A DNA stretch of 64,000 nt from Paenibacillus ferrarius (GTDB lineage Bacteria; Bacillota; Bacilli; Paenibacillales; NBRC-103111): the NCBI RefSeq assembly GCF_002027705.1, contig NZ_MBTG01000014.1:62001-126000 (forward strand), in the 5' to 3' direction. The notes beneath the pieces are model-generated. The model was not told where the DNA came from. It did not search any database and worked only from the letters and a program-made list of their open reading frames with translations. Every line of letters begins with the position of its first letter. Positions within the stretch are counted from its first letter, which is position 1. Below, piece by piece: positions 55,282 through 63,943 of the stretch. The translations under genes and the position numbers were made by a program.

Positions 55282-57642
55282 ATGCTACAAATTAAGAGGA
55301 CATGGATATTTATTTTGGCTGGTTGTGTTCTTCTTTCAGTGATTTTGACGATACAGCCGCAGCTTTGGGGAAAGAAAGGGGCGGACAGGATGGAGATAGC
55401 CTTGCATCAGACCTACCAGAATCCGTTCGTATTGGACCAGGAATGGGAGGATTATGGCATCGGGGATCCTTACATTCTTCGCTTTGACGGCAAATATTAT
55501 CTCTACTGCAGCACGAAGGATCGCAGAGTCGGGGTCAAGGCATGGAGCTCCGACGATCTTGTGAATTGGCGCTACGAAGGTTTGGTGACAGAGGAAGCTG
55601 TCAGTGAGGGAGCTTATGCACCGGAGGTCGTCTATTGGAACGGATTGTTCTATATGTACACTTCTCCGGCGGGCAAAGGACATTACGTCCTGCAAAGCGA
55701 CAAACCAACGGGACCGTTCGTAAAGAAGACAGACAATCTCGGTTTCACGATTGATGGCTCTGTTTTCATCGACGACGATGAGAAATGGTATTTCACACAT
55801 GCCAAATTCGGCGGCATTATGGCAAGCCCGATGTCCGATCCGTATACAATCGAAATGGACAAGCAGTTGAACGTCTCGCTCGGACATTGGACGGAAGGTT
55901 CGATGATCATCAAACGAAATGGACGTTATTTCATAACTTACACGGGCAATCACGTATTTAGCAAGGGCTACCGTGTCAATTACGGGGTAAATCATGACTC
56001 TCCGATAGGAACTTATACAATTCCCCAGAACAACCCGATTCTGATTTCTACTGCGGATGATTTCAACGGTCTTGGCCACAGTGCGACGGTCATGGGTCCT
56101 GATCTGGATTCGTATTATATCGTCTACCACAACCTGATTGGACGTTCTGCCGAGGGCCCTCCCGTTCGTAAACTGAATCTGGATCGCCTCGTATTCAACG
56201 GCGACAAGATGTCCGTTCTGGGGCCGACGCACGGGACACCGCAGGAAACGCCCAGCATGCCGATTTTCTGGGACGTGCCGGGCGCTGCGCCATCCGGTGA
56301 CAAGTGGGAGAGAACCAGTCAAACTGGGGGCGTCGAGTCTCTGTTGGCACGATCGGGCACGGGCAGCCAATATACAGCTGAATACAACTTCAGATTGAAT
56401 GATGTGCAAAGTGTTGGTTCGATATCTTCAATAGATGCCGTATTCGCATACGAGGATTCGGGCAATTACCGTACAGCCCATGTGAACGAAGCGACGATGG
56501 AACTCTCACTGATCGATCGTGTGAACGGCGTCGAAACGGTTGTTGCGACGGAGCCGCTGCCAAAGGGTACCGATCTGACGAAGCTCCATACGATCCGCAT
56601 CGAGTCGGGCAGTTCCAATACGATGCTCTATTGGGACGGGCTGCTTAAGATTGAGCAACCAGCAATGGCTGGGAAAGCTGGCCGTATCGGATATGTTTGG
56701 CCGAAAGGGACGAATCCGGACCTGCACTACACAGCCTTTGCGAATGAAGCGAACGGCAGCGGCGATATGAAAGTGATTAAACCGCTGCCCGGCGCGTTGG
56801 AAGCTGTTCATGGTGTACGTGACGGCAAACCAAGCATTCGCTCTGGCATAACGCCTGATGGCAGTGATGCTGTAGTCTTGTCGAACAAGGACGACGGCCT
56901 GTCCTTTCCCATCAATATTCGCGAGGATGGCAGCTATCTGCTCTCGGTTAACGCAGCCAAAACGTCGGCTGGATCAACGTTGGTGATCGAATCAAACGGC
57001 AAGACCAAGGAAATTAAGCTGGACGCTTCTTTATTTGCCGGCGATACGGAGTGGACGAAAGTACCGCTGGGCAAGTTCGAGATGAAGATAGGACCGCAAT
57101 GGCTGTCGCTGCGCCGGGGGAAGGGCGAAATCACGCTTAGGTATGTGGAAGCGAGTCTGACGGTTCCCGTACACGCACAGTCGGTCATCAAGCCGACGGC
57201 CGTTGGTATTGTCAATCGATTCGGCGGTGACGCCGGTTGGGCGGATTACACGGTAAGCTTCGATCTTACCCTGAAAAAAGCAACGGCAGATGAGGCAGCA
57301 GTTCTGCTGCGGACGACGAACGAGTCTGAATTCAAGGATCAGGTGAAAGATGCTTTCATGGGCTACATGCTGGCGTTTCATAATGACAGGGTCATTTTGA
57401 AGCGGATAAGTTACGAAAATTCAGTGGAAAAGGCTTCCGGCAACCTTGCGTTTAAGCCTGGTCAAACCCACAGGGTTACCGTAAAGCTGGAAGGAGCATC
57501 AATAGTTGTTCTCTCCGATGATAACAACGAGCCTATTTTGAAGTGGACGGACCCGAATGCGTTTCTTCAAGGTCGCGTAGGCCTTTCAGGCGCATCGCCG
57601 GGATGGACGATTTCGCCGCTGACGGTGATCCCAGCACCATAG
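55282..57642 (+). CDS. Membrane-anchored GH43 glycosidase with C-terminal LamG-like domains
   Basis: 786 residues. One N-terminal hydrophobic helix (8-28) contains LAGC but is too long for a lipoprotein signal, so it is read as an anchor. The GH43 domain (about 45-340) has base Asp62 (GIGDPYILRFDG), modulator Asp158 (IDGSVFIDDD) and acid Glu205 (WTEGSM). Two further regions (about 350-490 and 640-786) resemble concanavalin-like domains, e.g. DSGNYRTAHVNE. It probably trims arabinose- or xylose-containing side chains outside the membrane. It lies 20 bases after GH51 and ends the operon. Confidence 0.86.
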   Translation: MLQIKRTWIFILAGCVLLSVILTIQPQLWGKKGADRMEIALHQTYQNPFVLDQEWEDYGIGDPYILRFDGKYYLYCSTKDRRVGVKAWSSDDLVNWRYEGLVTEEAVSEGAYAPEVVYWNGLFYMYTSPAGKGHYVLQSDKPTGPFVKKTDNLGFTIDGSVFIDDDEKWYFTHAKFGGIMASPMSDPYTIEMDKQLNVSLGHWTEGSMIIKRNGRYFITYTGNHVFSKGYRVNYGVNHDSPIGTYTIPQNNPILISTADDFNGLGHSATVMGPDLDSYYIVYHNLIGRSAEGPPVRKLNLDRLVFNGDKMSVLGPTHGTPQETPSMPIFWDVPGAAPSGDKWERTSQTGGVESLLARSGTGSQYTAEYNFRLNDVQSVGSISSIDAVFAYEDSGNYRTAHVNEATMELSLIDRVNGVETVVATEPLPKGTDLTKLHTIRIESGSSNTMLYWDGLLKIEQPAMAGKAGRIGYVWPKGTNPDLHYTAFANEANGSGDMKVIKPLPGALEAVHGVRDGKPSIRSGITPDGSDAVVLSNKDDGLSFPINIREDGSYLLSVNAAKTSAGSTLVIESNGKTKEIKLDASLFAGDTEWTKVPLGKFEMKIGPQWLSLRRGKGEITLRYVEASLTVPVHAQSVIKPTAVGIVNRFGGDAGWADYTVSFDLTLKKATADEAAVLLRTTNESEFKDQVKDAFMGYMLAFHNDRVILKRISYENSVEKASGNLAFKPGQTHRVTVKLEGASIVVLSDDNNEPILKWTDPNAFLQGRVGLSGASPGWTISPLTVIPAP

Positions 57643-57654
57643 GAGTTGCGTTAG

Positions 57655-57690
57655 ACCGCATGCGAGCGTATTGCTCGGTGCGGTTATTTT
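57655..57690 (+). terminator. Terminator of the transporter-glycosidase operon
   Basis: ACCGCATGCGAGC pairs with GCTCGGTGCGGT (one mismatch) around a 5-base loop, then TATTTT. Confidence 0.8.
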
Positions 57691-57791
57691 AGTCCTTTGA
57701 AGTCTATCGGGAGCAAGCGTCCAAACATTGCTTAAATGTTCTTCATATAACAAAAGAGTACAGATATTGATGACCTGAGGTGATGGAATGC

Positions 57792-58532
57792 ATGGGCTAC
57801 TGGAATAACAAACTAGGCAAACACCGTGCTCTACTAACTAATAAGGAGCTGGCGCGCCACCTGCCGCCGACGAAACTTGCCACGAAGGCGAACATACATG
57901 GGATGTTGGAGAAATATCGCACACTCTATCTCAAACCGAACCACGGAACCGGGGGCAATGGGATATTTAAGCTCTCTCACCACGGTAACAAATATCGCCT
58001 GCAAAACGGCACGCGCAGCCGAACATTCACTTCCTTCGAAGGGGCGTTTACCGCTTTCACTAAATCAAGGGCGAAGAAAATCTATCTGGTTCAAAAGGGC
58101 ATCTCTCTGCTCCATTATCAGAAACGGCCGTTCGATTTGCGCATCATGGTTCAGCGCAGCCCGCAGCGCAAATGGGAGGTAACGGGGATCGTGGGACGCT
58201 TAGCCCGGCCTCATAAAGTCGTGACCAACTACCATAGCGGCGGCAAGCCGATGCCGGCCAGAGAGCTGCTGACGCCTTTTGTGCCAAGTGCGGAGCAGTC
58301 TCCCTATATCGGTCAGCTGAATACGCTAGGCCTTCGGATTAGCAGACATATGAGCGGCATTTTCCCACGTTTTCTTGCGTATGGGGTGGATATAGGAATT
58401 GATAAAGAGCTTAAGCCTTGGATCATAGAGGTCAATACGAAGCCGGATAAATTCATATTTAATGCCCTTGCCGACAAGCGAATGTTTCGCAAAATCATGC
58501 GGTATGCGAGAATCTCCAAAACAAGCGGATGA
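57792..58532 (+). CDS. YheC/YheD-family ATP-grasp protein
   Basis: 246 residues from ATG 57792, nine bases after GAGGTG; the in-frame GTG 57780 and ATG 57783 fall within the ribosome site. The core has YLKPNHGTGGNGIFKL (ATP-binding), PFDLRIMVQRSPQRKW, and the C-terminal metal site ...IEVNTKPDK. The family is linked to the spore coat in Bacillus. The ligase substrate is unknown. Confidence 0.88.
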   Translation: MGYWNNKLGKHRALLTNKELARHLPPTKLATKANIHGMLEKYRTLYLKPNHGTGGNGIFKLSHHGNKYRLQNGTRSRTFTSFEGAFTAFTKSRAKKIYLVQKGISLLHYQKRPFDLRIMVQRSPQRKWEVTGIVGRLARPHKVVTNYHSGGKPMPARELLTPFVPSAEQSPYIGQLNTLGLRISRHMSGIFPRFLAYGVDIGIDKELKPWIIEVNTKPDKFIFNALADKRMFRKIMRYARISKTSG

Positions 58533-58556
58533 TGGAGAAACAATAGTTCAATATCA

Positions 58557-58584
58557 GAAGGGCTGCAAAGTGTTGCAGCCCTTC
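58557..58584 (+). terminator. Hairpin after the YheC/D gene
   Basis: A perfect 12-bp stem, GAAGGGCTGCAA / TTGCAGCCCTTC, with a 4-base loop but no T-tract. Confidence 0.6.
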
Positions 58585-58636
58585 GTTGCACCTAGCGGGA
58601 AGTTATGCGTGCCATAAAGCAGGCGATTCGAAGTAC

Positions 58637-58665
58637 TTGATCCTTACTTCTAAATGATGTATATT
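58637..58665 (+). promoter_or_regulatory. Promoter of the TetR-map-mapB cluster
   Basis: TTGATC (58637-58642), a 17-base spacer and TATATT (58660-58665), 44 bases before the ATG. Confidence 0.6.
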
Positions 58666-58708
58666 GATTTTACATTGACATTACAGCAGGTCTAAAAAAG
58701 GAGGAGCC

Positions 58709-59311
58709 ATGTCACCACGTACCAAAGAACAGAATGATGCGATCCGGGAGATGCGGATGGACCAAATTATGCAAGCGGCTGCGGAAGCATATTTGGAGAA
58801 GGGCATTCAATTGGAAATACGCGATGTTGCGCTCAAGGCAGAGCTCGGCTACGGAACCGTGTATCATTACTATAAAAACAAGTACATGCTTTTGGAGGAT
58901 TTACTGTGGGAAGCCCTGAATCGAACGGAGTCTGCAGTGATGTCCGCTATGACGGGAGAGGGTGGCAGTTTGCTCAAAGCGGAGTCGTTCTCCAGGCTGC
59001 TCCTGCAGAAGTGCATTCATGACCCATCCGTATTTATTTTGCTTAAAACGGTTTCGGACAATTTTCATCACTTCCCGGGAAACCGGTTCATCAAGCTGTT
59101 TGATGATTTTCAGGAACGGATCTATTTGCCGTTTGTGGCAATGATTCGTGAAGGAATCTCTTCCAAATCACCGGAAAAAGCAGCTAATCTGATATTTGGT
59201 ACACTTGTTGGCTGCACAACGCTTAACATCCACCACAATATGCGGAACGAGATCGATGTGGATGGGATTGTCGATATGATTTTTTCAGGCATACAGTCAA
59301 AGGAGAGATGA
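58709..59311 (+). CDS. TetR-family regulator upstream of two methionine aminopeptidases
   Basis: 200 residues. The helix-turn-helix is LEIRDVALKAELGYGTVYHY followed by YKNKYMLLEDLL (about 35-66). GGAGG lies before the ATG. Its stop overlaps an ATG of the following reading frame, so it is in one transcript with the first aminopeptidase gene. It probably senses a small molecule, whose identity is not seen. Confidence 0.9.
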   Translation: MSPRTKEQNDAIREMRMDQIMQAAAEAYLEKGIQLEIRDVALKAELGYGTVYHYYKNKYMLLEDLLWEALNRTESAVMSAMTGEGGSLLKAESFSRLLLQKCIHDPSVFILLKTVSDNFHHFPGNRFIKLFDDFQERIYLPFVAMIREGISSKSPEKAANLIFGTLVGCTTLNIHHNMRNEIDVDGIVDMIFSGIQSKER

Positions 59312-59316
59312 ATGGA

Positions 59317-60063
59317 ATGATCATCCTGAAATCGAGAGCAGAAATTGAAGAAATGAGAAAAGCCGGCGGAATTGTCGCTGCTTTTCATCAAGCAATCGCA
59401 GGTATGATTCGGCCGGGTGTCACGACGCTCGATATCGAGTCGTTCGCAGTGCGGTTCCTGAAGGAGAATGACGCCAGGGCGTATACGATAGGCTACAACG
59501 GGTATCCGTTTGCGACTTGTGCGTCTGTCAACGACGTCATTGCGCATGGTTTTCCGAACAGGAAGCCGCTCAAGGAAGGCGACATCGTCACAATCGACAT
59601 CGTCGCGGAAGCGGATGGCTGGATTGGCGATTCAGCTTGGTGTTATGCGGTCGGCGAAGTGTCGGAAGAAGCCCGTAATCTGATGCAGGTAACGAAGGAA
59701 AGCTTATATCTGGGTATCGAAAAAGCTGTTGTCGGAAACCGGATCGGCGATGTGATGCACGCGGTTCAAACCCATGCCGAGCGAAACGGATTCTCGGTGG
59801 TGCTCGATCTGCTCGGTCATGGCGTAGGAAGGGAGATGCACGAGGAACCTAATTATACCCACACCGGGAATCCGGGCAAAGGGTTCCGCTTGAAGGAAGG
59901 GATGGTTTTTACGATCGAGCCGATGCTAAATGCTGGAAAAGCATTAATGACGGTTGATGCCGACGGATGGACCGCCAGAACCGCTGACGGCTCGCTTTCC
60001 GCACAGTACGAGCATACGATCGCCATTACTGCGGATGGTCCGATTATATTGACGGCACAATAG
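59317..60063 (+). CDS. map: Methionine aminopeptidase, type I
   Basis: 248 residues from ATG 59317, matching the usual start MIxxKSxxEIxxMRxAG; ATG 59308 is too near the ribosome site AGGAG. The five metal ligands are visible: two Asp (VTIDIVAEADGWIGDSAW), His (LLGHGVGREMHEEP), Glu (FTIEPML) and Glu (QYEHTIAIT). It removes the initiator methionine. It is not in the usual ribosomal-protein operon, so it is an extra paralogue. Confidence 0.92.
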   Translation: MIILKSRAEIEEMRKAGGIVAAFHQAIAGMIRPGVTTLDIESFAVRFLKENDARAYTIGYNGYPFATCASVNDVIAHGFPNRKPLKEGDIVTIDIVAEADGWIGDSAWCYAVGEVSEEARNLMQVTKESLYLGIEKAVVGNRIGDVMHAVQTHAERNGFSVVLDLLGHGVGREMHEEPNYTHTGNPGKGFRLKEGMVFTIEPMLNAGKALMTVDADGWTARTADGSLSAQYEHTIAITADGPIILTAQ

Positions 60064-60103
60064 AATTCGATCCTTTTGATAGTAAAAAATAGGAGGCCTT
60101 TCT

Positions 60104-60850
60104 ATGACAATTGACTCCCAGAAAGATATTGATGGTCTTACGGAAATCGGTAAAATCGTTGCGTTGACAATAAGTGAAATGAAACGTAACACGCGTGTTG
60201 GAATGACGACGAAGGAATTGGATGATATCGGAGAAAAATTTTTAAATAGCTGCGGGGCAGTGTCTGCTCCCAAAACAACCAAAAACTTTCCTGGCAGCAC
60301 GTGTATCAGCATTAACCGTGAAATTGCTCATGGAATACCGGGAAATCGAAAAATTCAGCCGGGCGACCTTATTAACATCGATGTTTCTGCTGAGCGTGGA
60401 GGCTATTTTGCGGATTCGGGTCACTCTTTTCAAGTGCCTCCATACAATTCTTCTTTAACACGTCTCTGCAACTATACTCACGATACGATGATGAAGGTTA
60501 TTTCTTCACTCAAACATGGAGTAAAATTGAACGAAATCGGCAGGATTATTCAAACCGAAGCTGAAAAAGGCGGTTATAAGGTTATAAAGAATTTGTGCAG
60601 TCATGGTATTGGAAAATCCCTACATGAAGCTCCAACAGGGATCCTTCCCATCTATAACAAGCACGACAAACGTGTATTGAAAGAGGGTTTAGTCATTACG
60701 ATTGAGCCTTTTTTATCAACGGGTGCGGATTATTTCGTTGAGCAGTCGGATGGGTGGACTTTATGTCTACCGGGCGGCGGCTTTGCGGCACAACATGAAC
60801 ACACCATAATTATTACAAAGAATCAACCCATCATCGTGACTGTAGCTTAG
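60104..60850 (+). CDS. map: Methionine aminopeptidase, YflG/MapB-like
   Basis: 248 residues. Metal ligands: Asp (INIDVSAERGGYFADSGHSF), His (LCSHGIGKSLHEAP), Glu (ITIEPFLS), and Glu (QHEHTIIITK). The opening DIDGLTEIGKIVA and the SAPKTTKNFPG loop resemble B. subtilis MapB (YflG) more than the main Map. GGAGG before ATG. Tandem with the previous paralogue, of a different subgroup. Confidence 0.9.
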   Translation: MTIDSQKDIDGLTEIGKIVALTISEMKRNTRVGMTTKELDDIGEKFLNSCGAVSAPKTTKNFPGSTCISINREIAHGIPGNRKIQPGDLINIDVSAERGGYFADSGHSFQVPPYNSSLTRLCNYTHDTMMKVISSLKHGVKLNEIGRIIQTEAEKGGYKVIKNLCSHGIGKSLHEAPTGILPIYNKHDKRVLKEGLVITIEPFLSTGADYFVEQSDGWTLCLPGGGFAAQHEHTIIITKNQPIIVTVA

Positions 60851-60881
60851 GATATCTGAACAAAAGTAGGAGGACGATGAA

Positions 60882-61307
60882 GTGGCTCCCAAACATATAG
60901 TTTCCGCGGCAACAATTGTAGTTAATGAGCGTAACGAAATATTATTGATAAAAGGACCTAAGCGAGGATGGGAAATGCCAGGAGGGCAGGTTGAAGAAGG
61001 TGAATCAATGAAAGATGCAGCGATAAGGGAAACAAAGGAAGAGAGCGGTATAGATATAGAAGTGACAAAGTTTTGTGGTGTTTTTCAAAATGTAAGTGCT
61101 AGCATTTGTAACACTTTATTTCTAGGCAGACCAGTCGGGGGAGAATTAACAACTACTTCTGAGTCTTTAGAAGTAGGATTTTTCCCAATCGAAACAGCAT
61201 TAGAGATGGTACAATGGGGGAATTTCAAGCAAAGAATTGAGCATTGCTTGAATGAAGAACTTCATCCTTTTTATGTTGAATTTTCTATTCCGCTTAAGGA
61301 TTGCTAG
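60882..61307 (+). CDS. Nudix hydrolase
   Basis: 141 residues, GTG start after TAGGAGGAC. The Nudix box GGQVEEGESMKDAAIRETKE followed by ESGI is complete. It hydrolyses a nucleoside-diphosphate-linked substrate, perhaps a damaged nucleotide. It starts 32 bases after the second aminopeptidase stop, so co-transcription with the TetR cluster is likely. Confidence 0.9.
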   Translation: MAPKHIVSAATIVVNERNEILLIKGPKRGWEMPGGQVEEGESMKDAAIRETKEESGIDIEVTKFCGVFQNVSASICNTLFLGRPVGGELTTTSESLEVGFFPIETALEMVQWGNFKQRIEHCLNEELHPFYVEFSIPLKDC

Positions 61308-61435
61308 AGTGCCATAAGATTGTTCCGTCGGACAGCGTATTCGTCAACAACGTACGTTTTTTGGAGCGATATTCGACATTATTGTCGGGTGACAAGAACT
61401 TGCTGAGGTCGGCTAGTTGATAAATCACTAAATGT

Positions 61436-61462
61436 AAAAACCCTCCAAAATGGAGGGTTTTT
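61436..61462 (+). terminator. Terminator after the Nudix gene
   Basis: AAAAACCCTCCA / TGGAGGGTTTTT, a perfect 12-bp stem with a 3-base loop. Confidence 0.9.
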
Positions 61463-61722
61463 GCTTATTTTAGACTAAGCCCCCATCAGGGATGCCATCT
61501 AGGAAGTGCGCTTTTTTTGCTGGCTCCAAGTACTCCTCCTCCGTAAAGACGACGGGCGTGGCATCGTGGCTAAGTCTTCAACCCGACAGCAAGCTGCCTT
61601 AAACCTCTCGAGTTCTTGAATACAAAAACATTAGGTGAAATTGCCAAGATCAAGAGCATTGAAACATTCAAAGATCTTCTTACGTCGGTAATTTATCGAT
61701 TTCGAATTACTAAAGTCAGGGT
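61463..61722. other. Spacer with possible coding remnants
   Basis: The minus strand near 61480-61580 reads VVFTEEEYLEPAKKAHFLDG, and the plus strand near 61605-61710 reads LEFLNTKTLGEIAKIKSIET, each open but without starts. They look like scraps of unrelated genes. I recognise neither. Confidence 0.25.
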
Positions 61723-62069
61723 GTGATCTTCGTGAAACACTTCATCGTAGTTCTTCTTGTGGTTTTTATTACGGGATGTCAGGGGAGAACTGATCCAATT
61801 CAATTAAAGCCGATTACTTTATCTGAAGTATATCCAGGGAGCATTTTAGAAGTAGATAGGATTGAGTTATTGGATGGATCTACTGGAGAAAGAAAAGCCA
61901 TAGAAGATAAACAGATGATTTTACATTTTCTTAGAAGTTAAGGATATAGTATTAGAGCCAGATAGGCTTTATACCTAATCAAATTAATAAAATCTATTAC
62001 AAGACTAATATTCAATTTGTAGGGCATGTAAAAGCATTTTTTGAAGAGAATTTTGAAAGAGAATTCTAG
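61723..62069 (+). pseudogene. Small lipoprotein gene, frameshifted
   Basis: A GTG-started signal (lipobox ITGC near residue 19) leads to SEVYPGSILEVDRIELLDGS and a premature stop at 61939-61941. The following frames carry on as KDIVLEPDRLYT and, after another shift, NQINKIYYKTNIQFVGHVKA then FFEENFEREF to a stop at 62067-62069. Together these blocks form one protein of a type I recall from Bacillus/Paenibacillus lipoproteins of unknown function. Two or more frame changes make it non-functional. Confidence 0.6.
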
Positions 62070-62070
62070 G

Positions 62071-62236
62071 AAGTGGCAACAATATTGATCACGATTTCAC
62101 TCTATCTTCTTATAAAGAAAATATGCCTTTCTACAAAAAAATTGATGACAGACAAGAGTTAGATACGATGATAAAAGGTTTCGGAGGAATATTTTGGAGA
62201 ACTAAGAATTTTGAAGTTATAAAAATGATACAGTGA
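62071..62236 (+). other. Coding-like remnant
   Basis: A frame without a good start reads SGNNIDHDFTLSSYKENMPF and ends FWRTKNFEVIKMIQ at a TGA at 62234-62236. It is probably the tail of a second decayed gene. Confidence 0.3.
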
Positions 62237-62329
62237 AGTGTTAAAGATTGAGATAGAAAATTGGAATGGGACTGTGATAAAATCCCAATTAGGAAATGAG
62301 ACTATTTGTATATAGGAGGAGGCGTATTG

Positions 62330-63694
62330 ATGCAAACACACCCACAATCGGGCAAGACCGTTCAGCATAAAGCTCCTACTGCCACCGCCTCCAATTCATT
62401 GAATACGCTTGAAAGCGTATCAGTAGGGCGCTTGTCTGTCGATGCCCTTCAGCGTGCTGCGCAGCACCCACAGGCGATGAGCCCGGGGCAGATAATGCAT
62501 CTGCAGCGTACAATCGGCAATCGCTCGGTCGCCGAACTGTTTAAAAAGAATTCGACGGCAGCCAAGCCTGCCGAGAAGCCTGCTGAGCCGGTTGTGGCTT
62601 CCGGCACGATTCAAGCAGTACCTACAGCCTCCCAAGCTGATATTCAGCGCAAGGTTTACATTAAAAATACGCTATTCAGCGGCTACAGGAACAAAACCAA
62701 ATCCGGCCGCGGCAGCGAAGGTGTAGGCGATCGGAACGTGAAAACGATGATGGGGGATAACAAGTCGCGCTATTTTAAAAGCAAGGATGAGATGTCACAG
62801 TATGCTGCAAATACTACTGAGAAAATCGGTTACGTCGAGAAGACGAATACATGGATTCGTCTTCCGGATGAGTTGATGGTTATCGGGGAAAAGCATACGG
62901 CCACCACACTGCATGAAGTTGTCAAAGCTGTGGGAACTGATAAGTTCATGTATGAAGGATATACAGAACATCCTGCTGAAGCTGCCGACAATCCGGAGCT
63001 AAAAGCGACCATGCGTCAGCGTGATGCAGTTGGCGATGCGAAGTTTGGTGGCGTCGGCTCTGGCCCTGGGACTAAATCGCATTATGCTGAAAGCTTTTAT
63101 CCGAAAATCATCAGAGGCTTGCAGGGTCTTAAAGTTAGATACGATTATCAGGTAATGGGGTCGGAAGCCGAAAAGAAATTATTGAGTATGGCCATCCGAT
63201 TTGCCGCAAGTGCGGATGAAGATTCGGGCCTCTATCAGGCGTACACCACCCAGGAAGATTTGTGGAAAAGTACCGCAACTAGCCTTGAAGGCGATACCAA
63301 TTCAGCTGCACCTTTGGCTGAGGCGATGCGGACTGCAGGCAGCAGCGACCTGTTTACTACGTTCGTGCGGGAATTGACGGATTATGCCACTACGAAGATT
63401 CAAGAGGAACAAGCGCATGCATCGGCAGCCGACAAGAAGGCATTTAACGATAATTGGCATATGGCCAAGGGGGATTATGACGTGGAGGGGTCAGAGATCA
63501 TGAAGGCGGAGAAAGCCCGTGATTTCTCCATGTTCCAGCATATTAAGAAAGCGAATACTGACGGTTATCTGTTGTACGGACTTGGCGATTTGCATCTGCA
63601 ACGGATAAAAAAACTGCTGGATGCCGAAGGCATCAAGTCGGAGAATATGAACACATTCATCAGCAATCAGGAGGCGAATCACCCGCAGAGCTGA
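62330..63694 (+). CDS. LQRTIGN-motif protein, candidate contractile-injection-system (eCIS) cargo or effector
   Basis: 454 residues from ATG 62330, eight bases after TAGGAGGAGG. The N-terminal part is disordered-looking with MSPGQIMHLQRTIGNRSVAE (motif at residues 58-65), a motif common to DUF4157 and other proteins of extracellular contractile injection systems and polymorphic toxins. An Ala/Lys/Pro-rich linker (about 78-105) separates it from a C-terminal domain that holds GEKHTATTLHEVV (His189) and YGLGDLHLQRI (His422). Two such Gly-x-x-His motifs at the ends of one domain recall the TIKI/TraB/ChaN hydrolase superfamily. No signal peptide and no other eCIS genes are in view. The fold assignment is inference. 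Confidence 0.6.
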   Translation: MQTHPQSGKTVQHKAPTATASNSLNTLESVSVGRLSVDALQRAAQHPQAMSPGQIMHLQRTIGNRSVAELFKKNSTAAKPAEKPAEPVVASGTIQAVPTASQADIQRKVYIKNTLFSGYRNKTKSGRGSEGVGDRNVKTMMGDNKSRYFKSKDEMSQYAANTTEKIGYVEKTNTWIRLPDELMVIGEKHTATTLHEVVKAVGTDKFMYEGYTEHPAEAADNPELKATMRQRDAVGDAKFGGVGSGPGTKSHYAESFYPKIIRGLQGLKVRYDYQVMGSEAEKKLLSMAIRFAASADEDSGLYQAYTTQEDLWKSTATSLEGDTNSAAPLAEAMRTAGSSDLFTTFVRELTDYATTKIQEEQAHASAADKKAFNDNWHMAKGDYDVEGSEIMKAEKARDFSMFQHIKKANTDGYLLYGLGDLHLQRIKKLLDAEGIKSENMNTFISNQEANHPQS

Positions 63695-63715
63695 TTCCTT
63701 CCGATGTTTAATGCA

Positions 63716-63752
63716 AAAACCAAACCCTTACCAGAATGGTGAGGGTTTTTAA
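63716..63752 (+). terminator. Terminator after the LQRTIGN-motif gene
   Basis: AAACCCTTACC / GGTGAGGGTTT (one mismatch) with a 5-base loop, followed by TTAAA. Confidence 0.85.
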
Positions 63753-63876
63753 ATTCGAGTCGTGTGTTGGGAATGGGATAATTTGGTGTAAATCAAGGAG
63801 TAAGTACCACATTGATCAAACATTAAGTGTTCATGTATGAGAAAAAAATATTTTTTGGAAAAAAAAGTGAAATAAA

Positions 63877-63904
63877 TGAAACAAAATGGAAATTTATTCG
63901 TCTA
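63877..63904 (+). promoter_or_regulatory. ECF-sigma-type promoter
   Basis: TGAAAC (63877-63882), a 16-base spacer and CGTCTA (63899-63904) match the Bacillus extracytoplasmic-function sigma promoters (SigM/SigV/SigX type) and not the housekeeping pattern. It lies 40 bases before the last start codon. Confidence 0.7.
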
Positions 63905-63943
63905 ACTCTTATGATGAATGTATCCAAATAAGTGGAGGTAATT

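Noticed and set aside
55336-56409. Long minus-strand open frame (357 codons) opposite the anchored GH43
   Set aside because: The plus-strand frame has clear GH43 motifs; the antisense frame has no recognisable domain and reflects codon bias.
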